DNA of 64,000 nt from Pseudomonas pergaminensis (GCF_024112395.2 NZ_CP078013.2:4402001-4466000); one strand, 5' to 3'. Positions 44,753-54,063 are shown, numbered from the stretch's first letter. Numbers and translations: made by a program. The notes: generated by a model from the letters alone, not told the origin.

Positions 44753-47146
44753 TCAGAAGGCATAGGTCAAGCGGGTGTAGTAGTACCCGCCGGTAAAACC
44801 GTAGGGCGAATAGACGCCGTAGCTGCTGACCATGGTGCTGCTCGGCACCCCTTGTTTCTTGGGGTAGATGTCGAACAGGTTCTTGGCGCCGACGGCGATG
44901 TTCAGGTCTTTGGTGAGGTTGTAGCCAAGGTCGAGATCGGTGATCCACTTGGCGCTGTAGATGCGGTCCAGGTCGCGATTGGCCGATGAGTTCACCTCCT
45001 TGTAGGAGCCGTAGCGCGTCAGGGCCAGGTTGAGGTTGAAGCGATCGATGCTCCAGTCGCCGCCCAGGATCAGCTTGGTGTTGGGCTGCACGCCGGTGAT
45101 CAGGTTGCGCGCCTCGCGGTTCATCAGCTCGTAGGAGGTGCCGAGGATGTTGGTCGACTCCTTGTAATTGAGGATTTTGGTCTGGTTCCAGTTGAACGCG
45201 GCGGTCCACTTCAGCGAGCCGTACTGGCCGAGGTCCTGGTTGTAGTTGCTGACCAGGTCGAGGCCCTTGGTGCGGGTGTCGGCGCCGTTGATGAAGTACT
45301 GGCCGCCGGAGGTGGAGTTGATGCCGTTGTTCTGCAATACCTGGGTGATCTCGGGACCGAGCAAAGTGCCCGTGAGGGTGATGCGGTCGCGCAGGTTGAT
45401 CACGTAGGCGTCGGCGGTGAAGCTCAGGCGGTCGGTGGGCGTGAGGGTGAAACCGAGGCTGAAGTTGGTCGAGCGCTCCGGCTTCAACTGCTGGGCACCC
45501 AGGGCTTGGGCCGCGGCGGACCCCACGGGCAACACGCCGTAGTTGATCGACTGGTACACGCCGTCCACCACGCCATAGGTGGTGGAGCGTGCGCTGAACA
45601 GGCTATTGGCCAGGGACGGCGCGCGGAAACCGTTGCTGACAGTGGCGCGCACGGCGAACTGCGGGGTGAAGTCATAGCGGGTGGTCAGCTTGCCGCTGCG
45701 CGTGGCGCCGACGCCCTGGTTGTAGTGCTCGTAGCGAAACGCAGTGCCGACGTACCAGTCGGGCACCGGGTTGAAGCCCACGTCGACGTAACTGGCCAGG
45801 CTGTTGCGCGAGGCGCTGCTTTCTTCATCCGGCGAAATGCCGTTGGTGACCTGCGCGCCCGACGACGCGCAATTCCCCGGTGCCACGCAGTAGCCGCCGT
45901 TGGCATAGGACTCATAGTCACCGGCCTGCACCTCATAAGTGTCGCGCCGATGCTCGAAGCCGACGCTCAGGTCCAAGGGTTTTTGCAGACCGATATCGAA
46001 GCCGCGCTTGAAATCGAGGTTGGTGGTCAGTTCGGTGGAAATCCACGTACCGGAAGTAAAGTGATTCGGCGTGGCCTCGCCCAACGACGGGTTCTGGTTA
46101 TGGGTGGTGCCCTGCTCCGCGTCGTTGCGCCCGTAGGTGGTGGAGAAGTCCCAATCCCACTCGCCAACGGTGCCCTTGCCACCGAATGCGGCCTGGAAAT
46201 CGTCCTCGTCGATAAACCACGTAGGCGTGTAGCCGCCTGGGTAACCGTTCGGGCCGGTGGTGATGGTGTTGGTGATGGTCGGCAGGCGGAAGTTCTGCCC
46301 CTGCTCGGCCTTACGACGTGAATAGGTGGTGAAGGAGTACAGGCTGAAGCTGTCATCGATCGGCAGCTCGGCGTTGTAGCCCAGGGTCAGCAGGTTGGTC
46401 TTGGGTGTGCCGTAGCCACCATAAGTCGACCGCCCGGCTTGCTCGTAGGCTTGCGCGTAGGTGTAGCCGTTGGCGCTGGCCTTGTTGTCGTCATTCTGGC
46501 TGCGGGCGTCCAGGGCCAGTTGGACAATGCCGCCGTTGCCGATCTCGAAACCCTTGTTGAGGCTTTGCTGCACGGTCTGTTTCTTGCCGTCGTAACCCTG
46601 GCCGACATTGGTCACCGAGGTGCCGCTGGTGTCGGCCTTGAGGATCACGTTAATCACCCCGGCGATGGCGTCGGAACCGTATTGGGCGGCGGCGCCGTCG
46701 CGCAGGACTTCCACGTGGTCGATGGCACTGATGGGGATCAGGTCAAGGTCGGCCGGGGCTGCGCCGGTGTTGATGCCGTTGATGTTCAGGGTGGCAGCGG
46801 TATGACGGCGCTTGCCGTTGACCAGCACCAGCACTTCGGCGGCGCTCAGGCCGCGCAGGTTGGGGGCCCGGGCGATGCCGCTGGCGTCCCAACCGGTTTT
46901 TTCCGGCAGGGTCAGGGACGGGATAACGGCGCTCAGGGCTTCCATGAGGCCGGGCTTGCCGGTGTTCTGTAATTGCTTGGCGCTGACCACGTCGATCGGC
47001 ACCGGGCTGCTGGTGACCGTGCGCTGCTCGGCGCCGCGGTTGCCGGTGACCACTACGGTGGACAGGGTGCTGTCGTCCTGGGCTTGGGCGGTGTTGGCCA
47101 GGATGGCCAGTGCCAGAGTGGCGGTTGGGTGTAAGGCTCGCTTCAT
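44753..47146 (-). CDS. TonB-dependent outer-membrane receptor of the amine operon
   Basis: 797 residues. The signal peptide ends NTAQA-QDD; the plug begins TVVVTGNRGAEQRTV (TonB-box-like) with VPIDVVSAKQLQNTG, ARAPNLRGLSAAEVLVLVNGKRRH and VEVLRDGAAAQYGSDAIAGVINVIL. The barrel ends in aromatic YYYTRLTYAF. ATG 47146 has AGGA upstream. This subgroup (with 'GVINVILK' and RGL plug) imports organic substrates rather than ferric siderophores, and no Fur box is visible upstream. It heads an operon with an ABC importer, an oxidase and a RidA protein. Confidence 0.88.
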   Translation of the reverse strand: MKRALHPTATLALAILANTAQAQDDSTLSTVVVTGNRGAEQRTVTSSPVPIDVVSAKQLQNTGKPGLMEALSAVIPSLTLPEKTGWDASGIARAPNLRGLSAAEVLVLVNGKRRHTAATLNINGINTGAAPADLDLIPISAIDHVEVLRDGAAAQYGSDAIAGVINVILKADTSGTSVTNVGQGYDGKKQTVQQSLNKGFEIGNGGIVQLALDARSQNDDNKASANGYTYAQAYEQAGRSTYGGYGTPKTNLLTLGYNAELPIDDSFSLYSFTTYSRRKAEQGQNFRLPTITNTITTGPNGYPGGYTPTWFIDEDDFQAAFGGKGTVGEWDWDFSTTYGRNDAEQGTTHNQNPSLGEATPNHFTSGTWISTELTTNLDFKRGFDIGLQKPLDLSVGFEHRRDTYEVQAGDYESYANGGYCVAPGNCASSGAQVTNGISPDEESSASRNSLASYVDVGFNPVPDWYVGTAFRYEHYNQGVGATRSGKLTTRYDFTPQFAVRATVSNGFRAPSLANSLFSARSTTYGVVDGVYQSINYGVLPVGSAAAQALGAQQLKPERSTNFSLGFTLTPTDRLSFTADAYVINLRDRITLTGTLLGPEITQVLQNNGINSTSGGQYFINGADTRTKGLDLVSNYNQDLGQYGSLKWTAAFNWNQTKILNYKESTNILGTSYELMNREARNLITGVQPNTKLILGGDWSIDRFNLNLALTRYGSYKEVNSSANRDLDRIYSAKWITDLDLGYNLTKDLNIAVGAKNLFDIYPKKQGVPSSTMVSSYGVYSPYGFTGGYYYTRLTYAF

Positions 47147-47492
47147 ATGCATTCCTGCGTTTCCAAATCGCGAAGTCGGGCAGTCACGCGGGTGGGCGCG
47201 GTGCTCGGTTTTTTTCTGGGGTGTCAGGGCGATTTGGGGCTAGGTGTGGAGCGAGGTTTGAATTGGCAACATACGTTGAACTCCCTTCCAACGATTCTGC
47301 TGCGGGGTGGCAGCGCAGAATCCGAATCTAGATTGGTACCATCCGAGGTCAGGGGTAGGCTGTTGAGTTCAAACATAACGGAATGGATTTTAAAAATATA
47401 ATGCTATTTGGGTATAAGCTAATATTCTTGGATTTCATTATTTGATTGATGCTTTATTCTTATTGGTAATGTTTTTTTGCAATTGGTCATGA

Positions 47493-47760
47493 GTACATAT
47501 CCGTTGCTGCGGTAACGGCCACTTAGGGTTCCGCTCTTACAGCGGCTCACTTTTGAAAAGCCCAAAAGTAAGCAAAAGGCTCTTGCCCCAACACTCGGCA
47601 CCTCGCCTAGGCTCGGTGTGCCCGTAATCCGACAGGTATTTGGGGGGCCGCCGCCCCGCGCCATCCATGGCGCGGGGCGGCTAAACCGGCATCCCTGCCG
47701 GTTTACCCCCCAAATCCCTGTCGAATTCCGGCCAGCGTGTTTGACGGGGCGCCTAAGATC
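47493..47760 (-). repeat. Long intergenic repeat, copy A (inverted to copies B and C)
   Basis: Its outer parts match copy B (47998-48263) in reverse, from GTACATATCCGTT to GGGGCGCC..GATC. Its core (GACAGGTATTTGGGGGGCCG ... CAAATCCCTGTCGAATTC, itself a palindrome with nested CCATCCATGG-type stems) matches copy C (63764 onward) but not copy B. The short ORFs in it are artefacts. Confidence 0.85.
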
Positions 47761-47772
47761 AAAATCAAAAAC

Positions 47773-47814
47773 AGAGCCAAAGCCAAAGCCAAAGCCAGAG
47801 CCAGAGCCAGAGCC
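47773..47814 (+). repeat. Hexanucleotide microsatellite, 7 units of A[A/G]AGCC
   Basis: AGAGCC, then three AAAGCC, then three AGAGCC in direct series, just after repeat copy A. Slippage could change its length. No gene reads through it. Confidence 0.9.
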
Positions 47815-47847
47815 GTTTGATATCTGCCTGATGTAGGAGATCTAAAT

Positions 47848-47936
47848 TGTGGGAGCGGGCTTGCTCGCGAAAGCGGTGGATCAGTTAGAGATGTAATTGC
47901 TGACGCACCGCTTTCGCGAGCAAGCCCGCTCCCACA
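47848..47936. repeat. REPIN at the centre of a larger inverted repeat
   Basis: 31-bp perfect inverted arms (47848-47878 and 47906-47936; TGTGGGAGCGGGCTTGCTCG...) enclose a 27-base loop. It lies between repeat copies A and B, which are themselves inverted, giving a nested palindrome of about 770 bp. This is a different REP subtype (GAGCGGGCTTGCTCGCGAAAGCG) from that in the 30133-31704 array. Confidence 0.92.
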
Positions 47937-47997
47937 TTTGGACCGAGACCAGCTTCCAGAAGCCGGTCGGCTACCAGGCCGCCGCGCTTTGGCTTTT

Positions 47998-48263
47998 GAT
48001 CTTCGGCGCCCCGTCAAACACGCTGGCCGAACGCAGGCTTGAATCCGTGGGTAACCCGGCAGGACGCCGGGTTAGCCGCGCTGGGCCACGGATGGCCCAT
48101 CGCGGCGGCCCACGGATTCAAGCCGGAGTGAGGGCACACCGAGCCTAGGCGAGGTGCCGAGTGTTGGGGCGAGGACCTTTTGGTTACTTTTGGGTCCTTC
48201 CAAAAGTGACCCGCTGTAAGAGCGGAACCTTAAGTAGCCGTTACCTAAGAAACGGATATGTAC
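47998..48263 (+). repeat. Long intergenic repeat, copy B with a different core
   Basis: The flanks match copies A and C (GGCGCCCCGTCAAACACGCT at the left; GGGCACACCGAGCCTAGGCG and GTGCCGAGTGTTGGGGC at the right). The core is unrelated: GGCTTGAATCCGTGGG ... CCCACGGATTCAAGCC, also a palindrome. It ends just 3' of the gspD stop codon. Confidence 0.85.
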
Positions 48264-48265
48264 AC

Positions 48266-50380
48266 CTACTGACCAGGCCGCAACAACTGCATCTGCTGCC
48301 GATAATCATCCGTCACCTGCCGCGCCTGCCCACTGCTGGTAATCACCTTAGGCGTAATCAACACAATCAACTCCGTCCGATCCTTCGACTTACTCGTACT
48401 CCCAAACAACCACCGCAACCCCGGAATCTTCCCAAGATACGGCACAGCACTCACGCTCTCCCCGTTGTCCTGCTTGATCAACCCCCCCAGCAACACCGTC
48501 TGCCCACTCTGCACCGCCACCTGCGTCGACACCGAACGCGTCGAGATACGCGGGTTCACCGGCGTGTCGCTGTCACCACTCTGGTTCTCGGCATCACTGA
48601 CCTGCTGCTGGATATCCATATACACCAAGCCCCCCGGATTGATCCGCGGCACCACGTCGAGGATCACCCCGGTCTGCACATACTCGACGCTGCTCAAGGT
48701 GGTATCCGCATCCCCGGTGTTGACGGTGGTCTGGCTGATGGGAATGTTGTCCCCTACCTGAATCTGCGCCGGCTGGTTGTTCATCACCACCAGCGAAGGC
48801 GCCGACAGCACCTGGGTACGGCCGTTGGTTTCCAGGGCGTGCAACGCCACCTGCAAATTCGAGCTGACGAACGAATAGAACAACGAGTCCGTCGCCCCCA
48901 GCCCTGCCCCACCACCCCCCAGTGCGCCCTGGCTGCCGGAGGCATTGGCGACGGTGTTGCTGGAGGAATTACCCGCCAGGCGCCCCAGGTACCACTGCAC
49001 CCCGAGGTCCAGTTCACCGGTCAATTTGACTTCAAGGATGCGGGTCTCGATCTGCACTTGCAGGGGCGGGTTGTCGAGGCGCTTGATCGCCGCTTCGATC
49101 TCTTTCCACTGCGCGGGCCGGGTGCGCACCAACAGTTGGTTGCTGCTCTTTTGCGCGGTGATGCGGGTGCCGGCTTCGAGGCCGCTGGCAGGCGCGACTT
49201 CTTTCTCTTCCGGCTCCGGCTCTTCAGCCGCCGGCGGGGTGTTCTGCAAGCCGCCGTTGGTGGGTGAGGATAAGGTGGTGGTGCGCAACCCTGGCGCAAC
49301 CTTGGCCGGCGTATCGTCCTTGATCGCGCCGGTGCCGTAGATCTGACGCAGGTACTTGGCCAAGTCGGCAGCCTTCATGTTGCGCACGTCGTAGACGTAC
49401 ATCTGCGGCTCGTTGCCACCGCCCTCGTCGATGGTGCGGATCCAGTCGCCCACTTCACTGAGGTACTGCGGCTGGGAAGAAATCGCCACCACCGAGTTGG
49501 TCCGTTCGATCGGCAAAAAGCGCAGCATGCCGGCCAGGGGCATGCCGCTGTCAGGGCCGAACATGCTTTGCAACTGGGGCATCAACTCCGCCACTGAAGC
49601 CCGTTGCAGACCGAAAACGCCCACCGACATGCCTTTGAGCCAGTCCACGTCGAAGGTGTCGATGGTGTCTTGGTAGTTGGCCAGTTCATCGGGCGTACCG
49701 GCCAGGCTCAGCACGTTGCGCGTCGGGTCGACCAGCAAGAATGCATTCTCGCGGGCGAACGGCTTGAGCAGTTTCTGCATCTCGGTGGCGGAGATATAGC
49801 GCAGCGCAAACAGCCGCGCCGACAGGCCACTGGACGGTGCGGCCACGCTCATCTGCGGCACCAGTTTGCCCGCCACCGCCTGGTTGGCGGGCAGGATCAC
49901 GTAGCGATTGCCCTGCTTGATCATCGCGTTATCGGTCCAGGACAGCAAGGTTTCGAGGATCGACAGCGCCTGTTGCTTGTCCACCGGTTTGGAGGTGGAA
50001 AAACTCACGTTGCCCTTCACGCCTTGGGCGATGCTGTAGTTTTCGTGCAGCAGGTCGCCCATCACGCTGTTGATCACGGCTTCGATGGGCTGGTCGGCAA
50101 AGTTGAACACAATATCGCCGCCCTCCTCCTTCGCCACCGGCTGCGTTGCGGGCGCACGCACGAACTGCTGGTTGCCGCGAATCAGCTGGCGCTGCGGCGG
50201 GGATTTCGCCAAGGGCTGCGCCGCTGTTTCAGGCACGGGCTGCTCAGCCGGTGGGCGTTGCACGCCGGTGCCCTGCATGGCTTCGTGCAGCAGGTCGTCG
50301 TCGGGTTCGAGACGGTCGGGGAAGGTGCCACAGCCGCCCAAGGCGAGAGCAGTGGCCAGGCAAAACGTTGAGGTGCGCAT
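48266..50380 (-). CDS. gspD: Type II secretion secretin GspD (lipoprotein type)
   Basis: 704 residues. The signal ends in a lipobox (LALGGC), so the secretin itself is a lipoprotein, as in HxcQ of P. aeruginosa, which needs no pilotin. A Pro-rich linker, the N0 domain (GGDIVFNFADQPIEAVINSVM), three N-domain repeats and the secretin core (VPYLGKIPGLRWLFGS and TELIVLITPKVI near the end) follow. It forms the outer-membrane channel. It is the last gene of the operon, after gspC; ATG 50380 lies 5 bases after the gspC stop. Confidence 0.92.
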   Translation of the reverse strand: MRTSTFCLATALALGGCGTFPDRLEPDDDLLHEAMQGTGVQRPPAEQPVPETAAQPLAKSPPQRQLIRGNQQFVRAPATQPVAKEEGGDIVFNFADQPIEAVINSVMGDLLHENYSIAQGVKGNVSFSTSKPVDKQQALSILETLLSWTDNAMIKQGNRYVILPANQAVAGKLVPQMSVAAPSSGLSARLFALRYISATEMQKLLKPFARENAFLLVDPTRNVLSLAGTPDELANYQDTIDTFDVDWLKGMSVGVFGLQRASVAELMPQLQSMFGPDSGMPLAGMLRFLPIERTNSVVAISSQPQYLSEVGDWIRTIDEGGGNEPQMYVYDVRNMKAADLAKYLRQIYGTGAIKDDTPAKVAPGLRTTTLSSPTNGGLQNTPPAAEEPEPEEKEVAPASGLEAGTRITAQKSSNQLLVRTRPAQWKEIEAAIKRLDNPPLQVQIETRILEVKLTGELDLGVQWYLGRLAGNSSSNTVANASGSQGALGGGGAGLGATDSLFYSFVSSNLQVALHALETNGRTQVLSAPSLVVMNNQPAQIQVGDNIPISQTTVNTGDADTTLSSVEYVQTGVILDVVPRINPGGLVYMDIQQQVSDAENQSGDSDTPVNPRISTRSVSTQVAVQSGQTVLLGGLIKQDNGESVSAVPYLGKIPGLRWLFGSTSKSKDRTELIVLITPKVITSSGQARQVTDDYRQQMQLLRPGQ

Positions 50381-50385
50381 GTCGA

Positions 50386-50904
50386 TCAAGGGAGGGGCTC
50401 GCGGGGCAAAGTAAGGGGGGGCCGGTTGGACGGTGGCGGCAGGCGCTTGGCGTAGAGGCTCAAGGTCTGGGTGCGGCCATCCAGGCTGAATCGGGCGTAT
50501 TGCGGGGTGAGGTGGTCCAGGCGCCAGCCATTGGGCAGGGCCTGGCCCAGGCGAACGGTCAGCAGTGGGCCATCGACCTGTTTGAGCATGGCCATCTGCA
50601 GGTTGCCGGTGATCATGATGCCGCTGAGGGTGAGATTGGCCAGGCTGGTGACCTGTGCCTTGCCCACAACGCGATCCGGGCTGCGATCCGGACTGAACAA
50701 CGGGGCTTGCCAAGTGGCCGCAAGGTTCTCGAGGGCCACCGTGGGCGCTACTTGCACCCTGGTCGAAGGGTGGGCGCGAGTAGGCGGTTCGGGCAACCAC
50801 TGCGGCTCATCACCGATGCTGCTGAGGATCACCGCCATCAACAGGCCCAGCAGCCCGGCCAAGCAGAGCAAGCCCCACTCCACGGGGCGCAATCTGCCGA
50901 TCAT
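50386..50904 (-). CDS. gspC: Type II secretion protein GspC
   Basis: 172 residues, short for the family. One N-terminal membrane helix (WGLLCLAGLLGLLMAVILSSI), a Pro-rich linker, then a homology-region domain (APLFSPDRSPDRVVGKAQVTSLANLTLSGIMITGNLQMAMLK). No PDZ or coiled-coil tail is present, as in Hxc/Xps-type GspC. It links the inner-membrane platform to the secretin, which fits its gene position directly before gspD. It overlaps gspM by four bases. Confidence 0.8.
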   Translation of the reverse strand: MIGRLRPVEWGLLCLAGLLGLLMAVILSSIGDEPQWLPEPPTRAHPSTRVQVAPTVALENLAATWQAPLFSPDRSPDRVVGKAQVTSLANLTLSGIMITGNLQMAMLKQVDGPLLTVRLGQALPNGWRLDHLTPQYARFSLDGRTQTLSLYAKRLPPPSNRPPLTLPREPLP

Positions 50905-51503
50905 GGCGTCACCCGCGCCGGTTGCAGGTAACCGCGCACCAGCAGGTGCACCACCAGCTTGCCCGCACCGCCACTGGCCGGCGCCTGTTGGCTGCGGCGG
51001 ATGCGCAGTTCATCCACAAACAGGAACGGCGGCTGGTACTCCAGCTCATGCAGCAGCGCTTCCAGGGGTTCGATGGCGCAGTTGAGGGTCAGGCTGACCT
51101 TGACCTGACGATAGGGTTCACCGTCGTCCTGCTCCGGGGTGATGGGCTTGCGCTGGGTCAGGCTGCAACCGCCCCCCAGGTTGGCGTGGCTGTTGACCAG
51201 GTCGGCGAGGCGTTGCATCAGGTCGGCGGCCACCACATCGGGGTCATCCCCCGGTAGCAGGCTGGTGCTGCTGGCCGGGTCCTGCTGCGCCTGCTCAAGC
51301 TGTTGGCGCAGCGCGTCGCGTTGGCGCAGTACACCGGCGTACCGTTGCTGCTGTTCGCGCAGTTGCTCGGCCTGCTCGCCCATGTCGCGCAACGGGCCGG
51401 CGAACCAGCTGTCGACCAGCAGCCAGTAGGCCGTGCCGACCACCACGGCCAGCACCAGCAAGGCGGCGCCGCGGCGTTCACGGGGTGTGAGGGGTCGGCG
51501 CAT
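50901..51503 (-). CDS. gspM: Type II secretion protein GspM
   Basis: 200 residues. A short cytoplasmic start (MRRPLTPRERRGAA), one membrane helix (LLVLAVVVGTAYWLLV), a coiled coil (MGEQAEQLREQQQRYAGVLRQRDALRQQLEQ) and a ferredoxin-like periplasmic domain (EALLHELEYQPPFLFVDELRI). It partners GspL. ATG 51503 lies inside the gspL 3' end (26-base overlap). Confidence 0.82.
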   Translation of the reverse strand: MRRPLTPRERRGAALLVLAVVVGTAYWLLVDSWFAGPLRDMGEQAEQLREQQQRYAGVLRQRDALRQQLEQAQQDPASSTSLLPGDDPDVVAADLMQRLADLVNSHANLGGGCSLTQRKPITPEQDDGEPYRQVKVSLTLNCAIEPLEALLHELEYQPPFLFVDELRIRRSQQAPASGGAGKLVVHLLVRGYLQPARVTP

Positions 51504-52470
51504 CGGCGGCCTCCTGGCGTAGGTGGGCGCGCAAGGCAAACTGGTCCTTGCCGGTGCGCGCATCGGGCTGGATCACCCCTTCGAACTGGGCGTTTTCCAG
51601 GCTGCGGCAGCCTTTGATACGGGTGATCAACGCACTGGCCTTGGCACTCTGGCCGGAGAGGGAAATCTCGCCGTCCTTCACATCCAATTGATCCAGCCAG
51701 GTGTCGGCGGGCAGGCAAGTCGTCAGGTCGTTGAGCAGCGCCGCCAATGGCGGTTGCGCCAGTTTGCGCCGGGTGAGGTACTGCGCCGCGCCCCGGGTGT
51801 TGAGCAGTTGCTGGCGCAGGGCGTGCACCTCGGCGACCTGGGCTTTTTGCTGCTGGACACTGGCGTGCATGGCGTCGATGACACGCTGGCGGTCGTTGAG
51901 CCACAGCAGCATTGCCGCGATCAGCAAGGCACCGCACAGCCACGGCAGGCTGCGTTGCAGGCCCATGCCGGCCGGGCGCTGACGTGGGCGCAACGGAGCA
52001 GGCAATAGGTCGATACCCAGGTGGGCCGCGTCCACGCGATGGGGATGCAGGCCAAGGCCGGCGCAGTCGACGAGGATCTGGTCCAGGCGCTCGCGCAGGA
52101 TCGCCACCAGCGTCACCTCAAGATGGGTGGGCGTGCGGCGTTCCTGACGCGCGACAAAGTAAAGCTGGTCGGCCTCGTACGGGGTGTAACGGTCCAGTTC
52201 ATACCCGACCACGGCACTCAGATTGCGCCCGGCGGCCAGCGGCAGTTGCACGCGTTGCACCAGCACAGCGTCAGCGGCGAGCATCAGCACCTGGCGCGTG
52301 CTGCTCGCCGCGACCGGCGCCGCCAGCGGCCAGTGGTGGACCTGCTCGGGCGGCTCTTGCCGTGCCAGCCAACTCGGCACGCAGGCGCGCAACTCGCTCA
52401 GCCACACACGCCAGCCCTGCTGCAGCAGGCTGCCACGCCAATAGCGGGCGATGGGTTCCAGTCGATTCAT
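51478..52470 (-). CDS. gspL: Type II secretion protein GspL
   Basis: 330 residues, somewhat short. The actin-like cytoplasmic part (LMLAADAVLVQRVQLPLAAGRNLSAVVGYELDRYTPY) precedes a membrane helix (LPWLCGALLIAAMLLWL), a coiled coil and a PilN-like periplasmic domain (LAALLNDLTTCLPADTWLDQLDV). It anchors the GspE ATPase to the membrane. The start ATG 52470 overlaps gspK by four bases. Confidence 0.85.
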   Translation of the reverse strand: MNRLEPIARYWRGSLLQQGWRVWLSELRACVPSWLARQEPPEQVHHWPLAAPVAASSTRQVLMLAADAVLVQRVQLPLAAGRNLSAVVGYELDRYTPYEADQLYFVARQERRTPTHLEVTLVAILRERLDQILVDCAGLGLHPHRVDAAHLGIDLLPAPLRPRQRPAGMGLQRSLPWLCGALLIAAMLLWLNDRQRVIDAMHASVQQQKAQVAEVHALRQQLLNTRGAAQYLTRRKLAQPPLAALLNDLTTCLPADTWLDQLDVKDGEISLSGQSAKASALITRIKGCRSLENAQFEGVIQPDARTGKDQFALRAHLRQEAADAPTPHTP

Positions 52471-53168
52471 TCTTGCCAACGCAACACCCGGTAGGGTTGT
52501 GCGCTGTCCTCCGATGGGCTCAATAAAACGGTGACTTGCAGCCGCGCCTGATAACCGCCGGGACGTTCGGCGCGGCTGTCGACCACCAGCACTTCGCCAG
52601 GGTCGCCCCCTTCGGCGTTCTGGCGCGGCAGGTTCAGCGCCTTGCGCATCAGTGGGCTGGCAAAGGCGGGATCGGGGCGATCCAGGTCGCTCCACAGGGT
52701 GATCTCGGGGAGCAATTGGCTGTAGAGGGTTTGGGTCATGCCGGGCAGTTGGCGCACTTCTTCCAATACCCGAAACGGTGCCAGGCCCTGGTGACGGCGG
52801 GCTTCGAGGGCCTTGGCCAGTTGCGTCGCCTGGGCTGCAGTGGCGCCGCAGGCCAGGGCAAGACGGGTAAAGTCCTGCAGCTCGGCGTTGATCAGGTAGA
52901 GCTTGCCGCGCTCGCTGCGCAGGCTCACGTGCAGTTGAGCATCGTCAAAGGCCAGGGGTATATCGCGACCATCGGCAACCCAGCGTCGATCGGCCATGAC
53001 CTGCGCGATACCCGCTTCGGCAGCCAGGACGGTCTGGGTATGCTGGCGCAGCCACAGGGCTTGGCGGCTTTCCAGTTGCACCCACCCCGCCAGGCCGCCG
53101 AGCAACACGCTGAGCAACGCCAGCACCCACAACACCAGCAGCAAGGCCGCACCGCGCTGGCGCTTCAT
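52467..53168 (-). CDS. gspK: Minor pseudopilin GspK
   Basis: 233 residues, shorter than the usual ~300. Basic leader and hydrophobic helix MKRQRGAALLLVLWVLALLSVLLGGLAGW, then the GspK-type region with LALACGATAAQATQLAKALEARR and FRVLEEVRQLPGMTQTLYSQLLPEITLW. The canonical FTLLE site is replaced by GAALLLVLW, which is normal for GspK, which lacks Glu+5. It caps the pseudopilus with GspI/J. Confidence 0.85.
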   Translation of the reverse strand: MKRQRGAALLLVLWVLALLSVLLGGLAGWVQLESRQALWLRQHTQTVLAAEAGIAQVMADRRWVADGRDIPLAFDDAQLHVSLRSERGKLYLINAELQDFTRLALACGATAAQATQLAKALEARRHQGLAPFRVLEEVRQLPGMTQTLYSQLLPEITLWSDLDRPDPAFASPLMRKALNLPRQNAEGGDPGEVLVVDSRAERPGGYQARLQVTVLLSPSEDSAQPYRVLRWQE

Positions 53169-53734
53169 TCTTCGACACTCCCGCCGGCCAGGTTGAGCCG
53201 CAGCGCAATCACCTGGGTGACCCAGGGCACCGGCCCCTCGACGCTGGCTGCGATGCGCACCGCAGAAGGCAGGCGCCTGGGCCATGGCCATTCACTGACC
53301 CACCCAGTGGGTTGACCCAGCGGTGACACGCCGCGATAACTGAATTGCACAGCCTCGATGTTGTTCAGCAGCACCTGGGGTTCACGCTGAGAAAACCCGA
53401 CCTGCAGATCCTGCTCGACCCGTTGCAGGCTGAACCGGTGGATCCCCCCGCCGAGCACACCGGGCAAGGTCGAGACAAACTCCAGACGCTGCGCCGTGCC
53501 GACAAAAAAACCATCACCCTCGCCCACCGCCAGCGGCAACGCCTCGCTGATTGCCGTGCGCAAAAACTGTTGCGCGGCGCGTACTTCGTCCAGGCTCACC
53601 GTATAGGACTGCGCCTTGGACACAGCCCGATTGGCCCCCAGTAATGCCCCACCCACCAGCACCAGCAAAACGCCAAGCAAGCTGAGCACCACGAGGATTT
53701 CCAGCAAGGTGAAGCCCTGCTCGCGGCGCTTCAC
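53165..53734 (-). CDS. gspJ: Minor pseudopilin GspJ
   Basis: 189 residues. Prepilin leader MKRREQGFTLLEILVVLSLLGVLLVLV, then a soluble domain with RFSLQRVEQDLQVGF and NIEAVQFSYRGVSPLGQPTGWVSEWPW, ending in a family-like VIALRLNLAGG. Length is typical. It overlaps gspI and gspK by four bases each. Confidence 0.85.
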   Translation of the reverse strand: MKRREQGFTLLEILVVLSLLGVLLVLVGGALLGANRAVSKAQSYTVSLDEVRAAQQFLRTAISEALPLAVGEGDGFFVGTAQRLEFVSTLPGVLGGGIHRFSLQRVEQDLQVGFSQREPQVLLNNIEAVQFSYRGVSPLGQPTGWVSEWPWPRRLPSAVRIAASVEGPVPWVTQVIALRLNLAGGSVEE

Positions 53735-54063
53735 AGGCGTGCCTTCAAGGTGCTGAAACGGGCCTGGTGCGGGCCCTCGCTGAGGACCAGGTCGAGACGA
53801 AAAAGACGCGGTTGCGGCCGGGTGGTGGTCAGTTGCCAGTGGATGCCGTCCAGTTCGCCCTGGCTGACGCCAATGCCCAACCGCCCTGCGGCCTCCTGGT
53901 CGAAAATCGTCAGCGCCGCGTGGGTGAGTCGGTCACTGTGGGCAACCTGGGACAACGAGCGCGCGCTCTGGCCAAACGCAACCAATAGCACCGTGCTGCA
54001 CACCGCCATCAGCGTCAGGGCGGCGAGCATCTCCAGCAACGTGAACCCGGCCTGGCGCTTCAT
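53731..54063 (-). CDS. gspI: Minor pseudopilin GspI
   Basis: 110 residues. Prepilin leader MKRQAGFTLLEMLAALTLMAVCSTVLL, then HAALTIFDQEAAGRLG and RLFRLDLVLSE. ATG 54063 overlaps gspH by four bases. Size and position identify it as GspI. Confidence 0.82.
   Translation of the reverse strand: MKRQAGFTLLEMLAALTLMAVCSTVLLVAFGQSARSLSQVAHSDRLTHAALTIFDQEAAGRLGIGVSQGELDGIHWQLTTTRPQPRLFRLDLVLSEGPHQARFSTLKARL

Noticed and set aside
47147..47400. Fur box upstream of the TonB receptor gene
   Set aside because: I looked for a GATAATGATAATCATTATC-like site and saw none convincing.
47618..47836. A small protein gene, also found as a near-identical ORF at 63655-63906
   Set aside because: Both ORFs lie in copies of the intergenic repeat with palindromic cores; identity comes from the DNA repeat, not from protein selection.
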